64,000 nucleotides of DNA from Gracilariopsis chorda (lineage: Eukaryota > Rhodophyta > Florideophyceae > Gracilariales > Gracilariaceae): positions 186,001 through 250,000 of the forward strand of contig NBIV01000018.1 in assembly GCA_003194525.1 (NCBI GenBank). Reading direction: 5' to 3'. Under the pieces are notes generated by a model, which saw only the letters and a list, made by a program, of their open reading frames with translations, was not told where the DNA came from and ran no database searches. Both the position numbers and the translations under genes were made by a program. Shown one piece after another: positions 35,116 to 47,400 of the stretch (position 1 is its first letter; the number at the start of each line of letters is the position of its first letter).

Positions 35116-35513
35116 CGGCCGATCAAGTCAAAGCTTTTCCACCATTTGATGTACTGAGATTGTCCTTTTTCCTTTTCTAGGCAGTTCACATTGGTTTTAC
35201 TACAGAAAAGTACTTTGATACCAGTGCTACGCTGATCAAAACGCTGTCACTACAGTCAACGGAGAATCAATTGTTCAACTGATCCTCAAGCAACCTTTGA
35301 AAGTAACTCTGATCAAGACTAAGTAAACGACCTTCTTGCGGGATGCATGGTGTCTTCCTACAATAGATTTCTACTCCTTCAAGGAATACAAACGCGATTG
35401 GTTCTCACATTTATCTGGACATTCGTTCTGTATTCCTGGAGTCTCTTTGAGTAGCCTTATCGTCGGCATACAGAATCGGCCTCCAGGAACAGAGATAACA
35501 TTTTCATGTTATT

Positions 35514-35570
35514 CCGCCTTTTCGGAATTCTTGTTGTTGTTGATAATATATCCCATCTCCGAAAAGGCGG
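35514..35570. repeat. 13-bp inverted repeat (hairpin)
   Basis: CCGCCTTTTCGGA at 35514-35526 is exactly complementary to TCCGAAAAGGCGG at 35558-35570, with a 31-base loop. It lies between the O-fucosyltransferase-like gene and the next open frame. It may be a 3'-end structure or part of a small inverted-repeat element. The rest of 35116-35582 shows nothing I can identify. Confidence 0.7.
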
Positions 35571-35582
35571 CAGAGCTTTTCT

Positions 35583-36458
35583 ATGAAAGAACTCCCTCTT
35601 GCTATAAACGGCAGCTTAGAATTCTTGACGGGAGCAAATGGATACAAATACATGCCACTCATTGCACTCATGCACGTTATCGATCGACAGAAGTTGGACA
35701 CATGACAAACGACAAACGATCTCTTCAAGTCTCATGCAGTAAGGAAAACAGCTGAAATCGCTCCATCTAGTTCCTTGACGGAATCTCGATTCTTGTTACA
35801 TCGTTCTTCAGAAGAACTGAATGCCTCCGCAAAGGTGGAAATATTAAGAAACATGCGGAGCATCTGTCTCCAGTATGTTCGGGAGATAATCTCTCATGGT
35901 CCGAAGAGCTATCGTTCGCTGCAGCAAGCCGAAAAGGAGGGGGAAAAAGCATTGTGAGAACTGCTTGAAAGACCGGCCGTCAACGTCCTCGGGGGCCAAG
36001 GACCAACGACATCAAGCTTTGAACGTTCAATGCTGGAAGAGAGCGTTGTCACAAAGGAAAGCGACGGGCTTCGCAGCGATTTGCAACACGACACGGAAGT
36101 CCTCTCAACAAAAAGCACATACAAAAACATTGTATTTGCTGACCGTAACAGTATCAATAACATCAAGGAACAAGTGCTACATCCGCCAACTTGTGCATTG
36201 TTCTTGAAAGTAATGCTGGGCCTGTTTGATCAAACCCTGAGGAGCACTTCGAGGCAAACAGAGCGTTTGCTGAAGTGGATTTATTTAAATTTCGGGAAGT
36301 GTAGATCAAGCAGGCGTCCCTTTCATGCCCAAATCAGCAGTGTCCGTATTGCCGCCCTGATCCGCGCAAGAAATGATCTTCGAGCCTATGCCTTCCCACC
36401 TGCATCTCTAAACCAAAGACAAGGCACCAAGGCACACAGGACAGGAGCCAAGCACTGA
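35583..36458 (+). pseudogene. Unrecognised ORF with two in-frame TGA codons
   Basis: From the ATG at 35583 one frame is coding-like for about 290 codons and is interrupted only by TGA at 35703-35705 and 35955-35957. The pieces include LAINGSLEFLTGANGYKYMPL, an acidic and basic middle (SLQQAEKEGEKAL) and a C-terminal part (KNIVFADRNSINNIKEQ, PTCALFLKVMLGLFDQTLR). I do not recognise the family. The explanations are a decaying gene, small introns that remove the stops (GTGAGA, a good donor, overlaps the second TGA at 35954) or UGA recoding. TGA is an ordinary stop in the phosphatase gene of this window, so genome-wide reassignment is unlikely. The next gene begins 5 bases after this frame ends. 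Confidence 0.4.
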
Positions 36459-36463
36459 GTTTC

Positions 36464-37096
36464 ATGTCGGGAACAACGCGGGCGAGGCTTTCGTTTCTCT
36501 GGAGGAGGTTGAAAGCTAGGTGGCGACTTCATCGAATAGAGTGGAACGGAATGCACAGACCACTAAAACCACCTGCAGGATACGAGCATTTCCATAGTGA
36601 GCAGGCGGTTTTCCCGGGTCTGAAACGGTCCTGGAAGAAGAAGGAGAGCCTACAAGACTATATTGATGGTTTCAAAAGAGCATGGAGACTATATCGTCAT
36701 TCTTTTATTCATGACCCAGAAATGGCAGCATTCGAAGAAGATATGCTCAAGAGGGAGGAGCTTATCATTCAAAGGCAGGCAAAAGTAGTTGTGGATAAGA
36801 CTGAAAAAGCTTTCAAACGGGGCCAGCAGGCTGCTCAAGATGTATCCCAACAAATCGCACAGGAGCTGAAGGACAAGAAACCGGAAGCGCAAGAGTTTTT
36901 AAAGGATCGAGTCAACATTCTACGGGAGTCGTTGAGCGAGTTCTCACACGGCTACAACGATGGTTTAGAGGGCCGGTTCAACTTTTTCAACGTTTCTGAG
37001 GGCGATGAATATCCAAACGATGTTGTACGGAGAGACAACAAACCTATTGTCTACAATAGTGACACAGAACATTCGAAATCGAATGCAAACACATGA
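36464..37096 (+). CDS. Unrecognised basic, helical protein
   Basis: This 210-residue protein belongs to no family I recognise. The N-terminus is strongly basic and low in acidic residues (TTRARLSFLWRRLKARWRLHR), which could be a mitochondrial or plastid presequence. Residues of about 70-160 are highly charged and probably helical or coiled-coil (EEDMLKREELIIQRQAKVVVD, then Gln/Lys-rich turns). It ends with a polar stretch. It starts only 5 bases after the preceding interrupted frame, so the two may come from one transcript or one mis-modelled gene. Its 3' end faces the minus-strand membrane-protein gene 67 bases away. Confidence 0.55.
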   Translation: MSGTTRARLSFLWRRLKARWRLHRIEWNGMHRPLKPPAGYEHFHSEQAVFPGLKRSWKKKESLQDYIDGFKRAWRLYRHSFIHDPEMAAFEEDMLKREELIIQRQAKVVVDKTEKAFKRGQQAAQDVSQQIAQELKDKKPEAQEFLKDRVNILRESLSEFSHGYNDGLEGRFNFFNVSEGDEYPNDVVRRDNKPIVYNSDTEHSKSNANT

Positions 37097-37163
37097 TTGT
37101 GAATGTTTGCTGCTATCAAGCATGGTGTTCACCGGTAGCGTGTGATTATTCAAGTTGAAGGTA

Positions 37164-38153
37164 CTACGATGTCTTTGCATGTCCAAGAGCGTCCTCACAG
37201 ATAAGAGGTCGACGAAACTGTTTGTCAAGATTTCGTTGCGCGATGTCAGTAACTAGGCAAGCAGCACCGCACTCCGATATTAGAGTCAGAGGAATGCCCA
37301 GAAACGGAATCGAGCTGAGAAGGCTGTATACAAAGCCACACCCAGCCAGGTACCCTCGATATCGTTTGAAGAAATATGTCCTCATTTCTGGGGTCTCCAG
37401 ACGCTTGGTGTATTCAACAACAGAGTCTCCGGCCATCTCATCAGCGTCAACAATAGCTTCTCCAAAGGAAACAAGAACATCGTCTACTCTCGATGACTCA
37501 AGAGCTTCGGCCGGAATTGCATGGACGGCTGCAATTGCTGCAGCAACGCCAGTACCAAGGACAGGCCGTATTGAAACAAACTTGATAGCGGGAACTGCGA
37601 TATACTTGCCTCCAGGAAACAGCTTTTGCACAAGGACCCCGGCGAGTTTGAATAGAGTTAACTTTCCAGCTCGTTTAAAACTGGAAAGCCTTTCTCGAAG
37701 CGTTTTTCGATGCTTCTCACGGTTCTCCACCGCAGCTCCAAAGGCGGGGTCGCGCTCTTTCAGTGCGGCAAAGAACATCGTCGTTGTAGCACTGTACTGA
37801 TTCTCTAAGATGAAGGAAGCAAGAACAGTGACTATGCGACCCCATCGAGACAGGGTCCAGAAAAGTTCAGTTATATCATCAGCTGGATCGCGAAGAAGTA
37901 GAAACAGAAGAATTCCTGCTGAAGCGTAAGCGATTTGGGCGTTGCGTATTGGTTTCACGAGTTGCCAGAACTGGTTCTGGAGAGCTTCCGATCGAAGAAA
38001 TAGCTGAATGCCCTCTACCGCTGAAGCCATACCTTTGAGAAAACCGGAATAAAACGCGCCATGTGACGCATTTTTCGTCGCATGAGGCACGGAATCCTGG
38101 TTATCGTTGTCAATGTCTCCGGCATGCGACGTCATACTTGTCCCTAGGCTCAC
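37164..38153 (-). CDS. Multi-pass membrane protein, possibly EI24/LDS-like
   Basis: This 329-residue protein has hydrophobic segments at about residues 72-88 (AYASAGILLFLLL), 107-117, 195-211 (GTGVAAAIAAVHAIP) and 268-305 (FVYSLLSSIPFLGIPLTLIS). The proline-containing pair SIPFLGIPL near the C-terminus, after a long amphipathic region, resembles fungal and plant EI24-domain or LDS/RRT8-type proteins. Those act in ER, lipid-droplet or wall-related membranes. The similarity is by eye only and may not hold. The start ATG at 38153 is the first in frame; an alternative Met is 6 residues later. The gene is convergent with the plus-strand ORF ending at 37096. Confidence 0.5.
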   Translation of the reverse strand: MSLGTSMTSHAGDIDNDNQDSVPHATKNASHGAFYSGFLKGMASAVEGIQLFLRSEALQNQFWQLVKPIRNAQIAYASAGILLFLLLRDPADDITELFWTLSRWGRIVTVLASFILENQYSATTTMFFAALKERDPAFGAAVENREKHRKTLRERLSSFKRAGKLTLFKLAGVLVQKLFPGGKYIAVPAIKFVSIRPVLGTGVAAAIAAVHAIPAEALESSRVDDVLVSFGEAIVDADEMAGDSVVEYTKRLETPEMRTYFFKRYRGYLAGCGFVYSLLSSIPFLGIPLTLISECGAACLVTDIAQRNLDKQFRRPLICEDALGHAKTS

Positions 38154-39834
38154 CTACCTTCTTCACGTGGTCTTCTGCGCAAGAAGGAAGCGATTTGTCA
38201 ACCACACACACTTTGAAGAGCGGAAGCGGTCTGCAACACCAGACCAGTAGACAGGATTGACTTCCGCTACCTGTGTGCTTTTCGGCACCGATCTACACGA
38301 GTGAGACTCTTTAAGTTGACGAAATAACTCTGATTTCCAATATCTACAATCGTAAAAAGGTACACGTTTCTCCTTCTTTTATGCTACCGCACTGGACATT
38401 AATCTACTCGTCAGCATGGTAATTGTTCATTGTTCATTGTTCGAACTTTATTATCGTCATCACATGCAGTCGCTTTAAGTCGACACCCGCCATAAGTTAT
38501 GGCCCATAACCAATCTCGAACTGTAAAGTAAGTCGATTCGAACCGTGTTAGTCCTGGCATGAGGGATCTGTCTGGAATCCTTGATGCCACACATTTTGTG
38601 GAGTTCACATGCGCAAATCCACTGCCTGCTGCACAACTCCCCAAGTTAATACCGAGATTAAAAGTAAAGCATACTCGGGCTTTTACCAAACGACACCGAA
38701 GGTACTCTCGGCAAAAGCTAGTATGAAACAAACCATAAATCATTGGTCACAACTTCCACAGGACTACGTAGCTGAGCTCTTATCGACCTGTCTTTTTTTT
38801 GCTGGACCTTACGAATTCATAACGATTGTCCTAAATGATGTGAATCCGTAGATTCGTTAGCAACGACAGTATTACAGACTAGAGCGGTAGCCATAAACCA
38901 CGATTGTGATTGTGGCTGTGCACGGGACAAAACACCATCCTTTCGAACGATGCTCTATTGTGCAAGTAGCTACAGCACATATTTCTATCCGTAGACGCAT
39001 GTCGAACGGAACACTTCTTACTTGGTTGCCGCTTCCGAGCACGATGAAGAGGTACGCTAGTGCCTCCGAGCGAGGCACCCGGTATGGATGTTTTCTGATG
39101 TTATAGCAAAATTGCCGGATTGTGGTGGTTGATATACGTGTACCAGCTGCGACTATCATCAGTTCACACCGGACATGTGGCCTAGTCGTTTTGACTATGA
39201 CACGGATCCAGTGCTGGCGTAACTTGATAAAAAGGCTCCTTGTTGTAGAAGTCTTACCGTGCTTTTGGAATTAGGAACACGGTCCATAAATAACCACAAC
39301 ATTTTCTATTATTGCCAACCTTGTGTTGTGTGCAGGCCTGGTTGCATGTGCTTATGCGACTGCCTCAGTAACAGCCTTGTCTAAGTTTATCGTTTGTATG
39401 TTCAAACAAACGCTACAGGTTAGCAATCACTCCTGCAAACGTAGAAGAAGTTACAAAATATTGAGTCTCACAAGGCTACGATTCAAACGAATAAACAAAG
39501 CTTTCGGACGAGATAGTATAACTATGCTTAGCTTTGATGTCTTTTAAGCCAAGTTGTGTACAGCCGAATAAAGGTGGTGTTGCAACAGCAATACAAGGAA
39601 GAGATACGAATCTCAAAGAGTTTCGAAGTAGCTTGGTGTGAGTGAATACGCCTTCGAACTAGATTTATCTGAAAAAATGAGCATCCCCGATACCGCAGTG
39701 TTCCTCGACGATAGTTGTAGGTGTATCTCAAATGTCCTGTAATGAAGAAAGTTTCTTACTGCTGCTGAATAAAGGCAAAACCCAACTTTCAATTGAAGCG
39801 TTCTGCACTAGGTAGGAATTAAACTAGTGTACTC

Positions 39835-39882
<48 letters not shown>

Positions 39883-40350
39883 CTCAAGATACCGTCTAGA
39901 GGGAAGCTGGACGTAGTAGTTTGAATTCCTCGAAAGCACAGAAGGATGCTGTATACATAGAGGTTCAACGTGTATCCACGTGTACCATTTCTCGCCAATC
40001 AAAAGTGCTATTCGGGGATTGCTTGCGGGAATTCTGATCCACTGTACGTCCAAACCCCACGACGGCCGAAAGATTCCATAAGACCAAGCGTAGAAGCTTC
40101 TGCCTAGAGGTAAAGAAGAACGATTTGCCTACTTCGTATTCCTTATCGCTGGCTCGGATTCGTAAAATCTGAATGGACAAAGAGAGTTGCTAATAGCAGG
40201 AGAAAGCGATTCAGAACTTCTCATTGGCAGTGACACTGCTCGTAACTTTCACGATTCCGTGTATCGAATCCAAGAACGCAAGATCAGACAGAGAACAGGC
40301 ACTCGAACTTCTGCAAAGAAACCTATAGTACGCAAATTACCTTCCACATT
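38154..40350. other. 2.2-kb intergenic region
   Basis: No gene was recognised on either strand; open frames here are short and lack family features. The region must hold the divergent promoters of the membrane-protein gene (left) and the GrpE gene (right). It contains three tandem ATTGTTC repeats near 38424-38443 and a long GA microsatellite. No tRNA or other RNA gene could be recognised. Confidence 0.4.
39841..39878. repeat. (GA)19 microsatellite
   Basis: An uninterrupted run of 19 GA units lies about 470 bases upstream of the GrpE start. Runs of this type are prone to length changes and can act as GAGA-type promoter elements. No regulatory role is shown here. Confidence 0.95.
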
Positions 40351-41052
40351 ATGCTGCGTTCCGTTTCTGCCGCTCGTCACATTTTGCGAAACGTATACTG
40401 TCGAAATACATACCTGCGTCCTCCAGTGAATCTCGCAGCTAGTCGCTTCTATGCAACTCAAGATAAGCAAGTGAATGAAGACGATCCCGAGGCCCGACCA
40501 AGCCCCCCAAACGAAGAAAACGGAAAAGAGCAACAGAACACGATCAGTGATGCTAATAACATGCGGGATCTCATAAAGCAGTTGGAAGAAAAGGAAACAG
40601 AACTTGCTGACTTAAATGACCGAACTCTGCGAGTACTGGCTGAAATGGAGAATGTTCGAATGATCGCCAGGCGAGATGTCGAAAACGCGAGGAAATATGC
40701 TGTGGTTCCCTTCGCTCAAGCTCTCCTAAGTGTGGCGGACAACCTTGGCCTTGCATTGAAATCCGTACCAGAAGACGCCTTAAATGCCGGTGATGCACAG
40801 CCTCATTTGAAGGGATTGTACACAGGTCTTGGTGCTACAGAATCTGAATTACTCAAGGTCTTTGCTCAGCACGGCATTGAGCGGTTCGGAGCAGTAGGGG
40901 ATAAGTTCGATCCGAATAAGTATCAAGCAATGTTTGAAGTGCCTAGCCCGGATCATGAGCCTGGAACTGTTATAGATGTCACGAAACTAGGATATACAAT
41001 AGGTGATAGAATACTTCGTCCAGCTGAGGTGGGAGTTTCAAGAGCCCAGTAA
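40351..41052 (+). CDS. MGE1: Mitochondrial GrpE (nucleotide exchange factor of Hsp70)
   Basis: This 233-residue protein releases ADP from mitochondrial Hsp70 and so drives the protein-import and folding cycle in the matrix. Residues 1-36 form a typical presequence rich in Arg and Ser with almost no acids (MLRSVSAARHILRNVYCRN), ending at RFYATQ, a classic cleavage context. A charged linker follows, then the long coiled coil (about 70-105; IKQLEEKETELADLNDR) and the GrpE signature region AEMENVRMIARRDVENARKYA. The C-terminal beta domain has PNKYQAMFEVPS and GTVIDVTKLGYTIGDRILRPAEVGVS. Length and order are normal for the family. It is single-exon and convergent with the malectin gene. Confidence 0.95.
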   Translation: MLRSVSAARHILRNVYCRNTYLRPPVNLAASRFYATQDKQVNEDDPEARPSPPNEENGKEQQNTISDANNMRDLIKQLEEKETELADLNDRTLRVLAEMENVRMIARRDVENARKYAVVPFAQALLSVADNLGLALKSVPEDALNAGDAQPHLKGLYTGLGATESELLKVFAQHGIERFGAVGDKFDPNKYQAMFEVPSPDHEPGTVIDVTKLGYTIGDRILRPAEVGVSRAQ

Positions 41053-41464
41053 AACAGGTCGCTGTGGTTATAGAAGAAGCATTTCTGATCTATGCCCGTG
41101 GTAAGACGATCCCGCCTGAGCGCTTCGAGAGGTAAAACATGAGTGCTGAGTGCTACACGGCTTGTTCTTCGTGTCCACCTGACTCCCGAACACAATACTG
41201 GTCCATACCGCCCGTTCGACTTCACATTCAGTACCTAGACACTTTTGGTGGTCGAGCCCCTTTCTTCATTCACAACCTTCATGAAGGTTTGATTGTCCCC
41301 ACGTCGACGCTAGACGTCTTGGCAGGCAGAAGGCTGGCTTCAAAGTCATTCATTTTACATTTACTTACACCTGGGGGGTTAAACTTAATTGCCGGTGTGT
41401 GGCCACGATGCGAAAGTACTAAATGGTCTACAGGCTACAAAGAGTCAAAAAAGATGACTCTGCT
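41053..41464. other. Spacer between converging genes
   Basis: This 412-bp spacer lies between the GrpE stop and the malectin-gene stop. A 111-codon plus-strand ORF (41139-41474) crosses it and overlaps the malectin stop. It has no recognisable features and I do not support it as a gene. Confidence 0.4.
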
Positions 41465-44400
41465 CTACACATAGACTCCTTGAGTGGTCCAAGACGACGC
41501 CCCTGTGCCGAAGCCGGAAGACTTCCGGGCTTCGTGCTCTTTCTCAAATTCCTGCCTTGCTTCTTCCAGCATTGATTCCCCTGACTGCCTGGTGAATGTA
41601 TTCACTCCGGTGCTTAACCGATTGGCAACTGTTTTCACATAGGGTTCCCGTCTTCTTCGCAGTTCGTCAAAATAAGGATTGTTCTCATGCTCGTAGCTCG
41701 TTCCGTCTGATGTACTTGAGTACTGCCGTTGCCATGTTGATCTCGAAGTTGGAAGATGACCGCGTCTGGCAATTTCAGACGGTTTCAAAATCATTGGATC
41801 ATTAACAATCACGGCCGCCTTCGCATCTTCTGTTGATAAGGCTGAAGATGATTTCTCCACAGGCGACTGGCTGTTGCTAGGCAGAGAAGAGTTCTCTTTG
41901 TCCATTTGAATAGATTCTCCGTAATAATCCATATCACTTGGGCGGAATCCAGTGGATATCTTAGTTTGATCTTTTTGATCCGACCACCACCACGGCCAGG
42001 GTCCATCATTAGATAACTCTGACTGCAGGTCGGGCGTTCCTGCTCCTTGCCGAGAACTTACTCGATGTGATGATTCGTTGTATCGAAAGTCATCCAGAAC
42101 AGAGGCGGTAGCCGCAGTTCTTTGTTGACTCCTACGATCCCCAAACTCTACAGATGCTCCAGATATCGATTCTGACGGTGCAAGAACTGGACTTCTTTGG
42201 TATGCATTACCGGAGTCAGAATCCATAACCAGTTGTTCTTTCATACCTGTCTCATAAGGAGAAGGTGCAGCACTTGGGGTTGAGCTAATTGAGAGCGTCC
42301 CTTCAGGGTATTCATGAGCGCTACTCCGCCGAGACCGTCTTGTGTTTTCCACAACATTGCCAGTTTCCCGAAGCGCTGCATATTCCTTTCTCGTTTCCTT
42401 ATCTACCGTTTCATAACCAGTTCTGTACATAACACCGCTGAAGTTGCGCCCTTGTTTCCCACTCGACTCCGATACATGCGTATTCGGTCGCGCTGTCGAG
42501 TGGTGATCATTTAACGAATACTCTTCAGTGACCGGGCCGGGCTGGATAGAAGAGGCTCCTTGGGAGTCTTGATTGAACTGAGATATGCGTTGTTGAACGT
42601 CACTGGTGAGAGTAGTCTCTTGCAACGGCTCATCTTCGTACATATCCGTAGTTCGATCTACCTGATAGGTTGCTTGAGTTGCGGTACCAGTTGGCCCATG
42701 TGCGTGATCATCATAATGATGTTCTGTGGTTTCTTGAGAGTCTCGCAGTATACCCCCTGCACCATAAATCGCTCCAGTTCCAGATCCATATCCCAAAGTA
42801 CGACCTTCCTCAGTCGTTAATCCTTCAGAACGTGTGTAGACATTAGAGTTATCCATGGTAGCAGGATTCTCTTGGAGATTGAGACTTGAGTATTCTGCGT
42901 ACGTATCCGGTTCAGCATTTCCATAAGACCCACCTACACCACCAAGTCCTCCTTCCGGCATCTCATATTCAAAGGTGCCCACTCCCCCACCTACTGGCCG
43001 GGATTCTGCTGACACTCCTTGGTTATATCTACCTGCATCTTCTCCACCAGTATAGGGTTCGCTCTGAACAGGTCCCTGACTAACTCCTTCTGTGTACCCT
43101 CCTTGGCTCGGCTCTCCGTAGTCGTCTGGTTTCCTACCTGAGTAATGGCTGCTGTACGAATAGGCAACTCCGTCGCTCCTGATAGCAAAGAATAGGAAAA
43201 CAAGTAGCAGCAGCACTAGCAGTGCTCCAAAGATACCCATCCCAATCGAAAACCCGTTTCCAGCTGGCTTGGTTCCTATGAGCTCTTTGTACTGGCCTTC
43301 CAAAATCGATGGGACCTTTTCGTTTCCTGTTAGAGGCGAGGTTCCCCCTTGACCGTCTTCAGATACTTCAATGACATCTGCATCATCTTCTGCGACCTCG
43401 ACAACAGGTTGTGGTGCTGACGGAGGCACGATAGATACTGCCGGAACAGGACTCGGTTCAACTTGACCAGACTCAATTATAACTGTATCTGCCCCAGTAA
43501 CCGACACTACAACTGAAGGAGACGGAGAAGAGGTCGTTGAACTGTCACCAGATGCTCCTAACCCTTCATCAGCCAGCGAAACTCCATCGGGAGCCTCAAC
43601 AGCGGAGGTTTCTGAATCATCATCCTCAACGATTACATCTTCGAGCTCATCATCTCCTGTTGACGACGGCGGTGCAGTTCCTGGGGTTGGGGTCACTGTC
43701 GGCGCGGTTACTACTATCTCAATCTGGTTATCGGTGACCGGCGCAGACGGGGTGATAGAGGGTTCTGCGGTTGCGGTTGGTGACACTGGGAGCTCTGATG
43801 CGTCGACCGCGGATGGCGAAAATGCCACTGACTCTGTTTCGGTATCCGTAACCAGTATCTGCACTTCGCCGTCCTCGACGGAGTCGACTGGTTGATCTGA
43901 TTCGTTTGACGGAGGAATTACAACACTCACGGGCGTTGGTGAAGCAGACGGAAGCGAAATAGTAATGGTAACCGGGTTTGAAGAATCTATCGCCGATGCT
44001 TCAGGACTTTCCGTGAGTTCGTCCTCCACAGTTGTTGAGGTAGTTGTAAAACCCCCTGCAGGCACAGCGGTCGGAATAACTTCAAGACTGTCGTCCTCTA
44101 ACAAAGCGTCTGGATCAGACACCGTCGGAGGACTATCATCGTCACTGGACATGGTCGCTGAAGGACTGGGGGCTATGCTTGGCGTGGGCTCGCTCGACAC
44201 TGAAGCAGATGTGGCTCCAGCAGCGGATGACTGCGGCACATCCGTCGTTGACGGAGATGCAGAGGAAACAATACCATTCCCATCTCCATCCTCAACTGTA
44301 AGAACCACTGCAGATGTAGGTGCCGATGGCGACGGAGAAGGTTCCGCAACCGAAGGAGATGGTAGCGGACTTTCAGATGTAGCATCATTTTCACCAACCA

Positions 44401-47400
44401 TGATGATAACTTCAGGTGTAGGACTAGCCGACGGTGATGCAGACGTTACGGCATCTGATGGAGCCGCCGGTGATACATCAGCAGAAGGAGAAGGGCCCTC
44501 ATTTTCATCAGTTAGTAGCGCTTCTGAACTAGATCCTGGTGAAGGTGACGGGGACGGAGCTTCGTCTTCATCTATAACAATGATTACATCTGTGGCTTGG
44601 GGCGGAACATCTCCCTCGTTTTGGTTGGCTTCTAACCCGTCCACTGAACCCTTAGGAAAACCTGATGATCCGGAAGCATCTGAATCTGAGCCGTGCATCG
44701 AGCCCGTAGTGTCTGGCCCATCGGACAGACCAGCTGTCGGTGAATGTGAAGGAGTTGATGATGCTTCGCCGAAAGTGGTTTGGCTGAAGTTCGAGGGAAG
44801 CAAGACGTCTGTTGTTTGCGTTCCATCTTCTCCAAAGTCGCTTATGACTATATTAGGATGAACGAGTTCCACATTCGGGGCTTCACCTGTGCTCGTGTTA
44901 TGCTCAGGATCGCTCGCCGAGACCGGTTTAGCAAGTGGTTGTGATCCAGGTACAACCGGTGACACTGTCACAGTAGCATCAATCAGTCCATTGAACTCTG
45001 GAAAGGGACTGTTTTCTGGGTCGCCGTTCTTGTGACCATCCGAAGATATCACAGAGCCAGATGCGACAGGATTATCGCCAATATTCGACTCCGACGAAGG
45101 GTATGGATTACTTGGCTTGTCCGTTTCTGACTGGGAAGTTTCAATTGCAATGCCTGCAGAGCTGTCCAACTTGTCAGGTGGTGGGAGCTTCGAAACAACT
45201 GCGAGGGATGGAACCCCTAAACTGTTGCTGACAGACTTAGTAACACAAACACTAGAAACCATAGCATTGTCTTCGATGGCGCTGAAAGCAATGCGAATAT
45301 TTCCATCGACATCCGGGCTGACTTCGTCAATTCTGAGAATAAGAGCTGCTGAACATCCTGCCTCGTCAAACACATCAATTGTCTTCGAAAATGCATCTAT
45401 TGTTATGGAGAACACCCGCTTTCCCTTGACGCAAGCCGGTTCATAGACTTCTGCCAGACTTACAAAAACAGATTGTGCTTCTGAGCTGTTCACATGAAGT
45501 TCGATGTCGAATTGCGGCCCAAAGATGTTTGATGAGAATATAGCTTCGTTCTCTGCCCCGGATACTGATGCCCCTGGGTTCTTGTAGTATGTAACGGTAG
45601 GTGGTATAGCCTCTTCATTCACAAATCCAGCCACGTTTGTCTTACCAAAAGTAAAACATGTACCGCCGGGAGCCTCTTCAACTAATGAGTTGACTGGATC
45701 AGGCGTTTGTGAAGGTTCAAGAGCCCCACTTTCTGAAGAGCTCAAGGTTCCCTCTTCTGCCATAGAAGCATTTGATGAATCAACTGTAATCCCTGTTACA
45801 ATTCCTGGTCCCTGAGTAGCAGGGGTGGCATCGGAATAGCATATTAGAGATAGCATGGCATCTCCAGATACTGCCGAGAATGAGATTTCAATCTCTTCAT
45901 TAACTGGCGTCACACTCGCGAATGTTGTTTGAAAAATGGCTCCGCATCCCACGCTCTTCATAACGTCCACAATCTGTGAGCCCCCTCCAGCAGACACGGA
46001 AAAAACTCTAAACGAAGCATTCTTATCGAGCTCACAAGCCTCAGGAAAGGTTTCTGCATACCCCAAGACGAGATCTTGTGATGTGTTTGTAGAAACTTCA
46101 AGTGAATAGGTCCAGGTCTTTCCATAGATGTGGTGCCAATACGCTTCTGGCAGAGCGTTCCTCGGCATTCCTGATCCTTCGTACATTCCTGTTTCCCCGG
46201 AAATGGCATCAGGATCATACATGTCGTAGCCATTGATCGCTGCAGGTCCAAAATTGACACAGCTGTAACTTGGACCAGTTGCAACTTCTGGATCGGCTGA
46301 TGATGTTCCAGTCAACTGGTCGCCATCACCGCCTGGGGAGGACGGTGGCACAGCAGTAGGTACTGGTGATTTAGAAGAAACAGGAACTGCACTGGTGTCT
46401 CCTTGAGTTGGACTTTCCGTGTCATCCGAAGAGGACTGTGAGTCAACTTTCCCAGCCTTCTTGTAGCACATTGTTGACAGTATGGCTTGTTGGGAAACCT
46501 TTTCAAGCACTATGGATATGGTTCCACTTGAAGCTGGAATCTTTGGATATAACTTTTGCAATGGTTTTCCGCAACCGACAACGGCCATGACGTCCATCTT
46601 CACAGTCTGTTCTCCGACAGATGAAGTGAAGGTTCTAAAGCCGCCATCCTGTCCTGCATCACAAGCCTTGTCGTAAACTTCAGCGTAGCCGAGAACAACA
46701 TCGTAGACAAAGGTTTCATCAACAGAAAAGGAGTAGCTCCATGAGTTTCCGTGCGTATGAGACAAGTACTCAGGAGCTAAGTCTGGGAAGTCGCTTGATT
46801 TGGCGGCAAAAGTAGAAACGTCACCGGAGAGATTATCGTCGTCAGGCTTTCCGTAGCCGGGTACTGTTCCACTTCCAAAATAAGTGCAAGTGAAGGCTTC
46901 GTCTTCATCCACATTCATGAGAATGTCTCCACCGTTGCTCGAGATTGATTCGTCAGCGGATAATGGTTGTGAATCACTTGGTGGAACAGAAGTGATGGTT
47001 GGAGTTGCCGACGGACTCGGAAGAGGCTCCGAGTTACCAGGTTCAGACACGCTCAAAATGGTTTGACTAGATTCTGCATCGCCTATGGAACTCGTACCAG
47101 AAGCAGGTTGCTTCGGATTAGAATCGAGCACAATTACAGCACCATTGCCTTGCTCCGAGGATGCGTTCTCATCATCTGGAATGGAGCTGGCATCTGTGAC
47201 TGCAGGTTCTTCAGCTGCGTCTTGAGAAGCCAATTGTTGAGGCGCTGGCGAAGCAGGTGAAGGTTTTGCCTGAGAGGGAGAATCAGATGACAAATCCGCA
47301 GTATCGGTGTTCTCCGGTGCAGTAGGAGCGTCCACTTCGAGCACAACACTGTTTTCATCTTGTGTGGGTTCCGAGGCGGGAATGGCTCCCCCATTCAGAG

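Noticed and set aside
37222-37800. 192-codon plus-strand ORF
   Set aside because: It is an antisense shadow of the minus-strand membrane-protein gene, which has clear hydrophobic segments.
43965-44861. 298-codon plus-strand ORF (and a similar one at 47481-48065)
   Set aside because: Both are antisense shadows of the Ser/Pro/acidic repeats in the malectin-domain gene. Their Gly/Ser/Asp composition is explained by the other strand.
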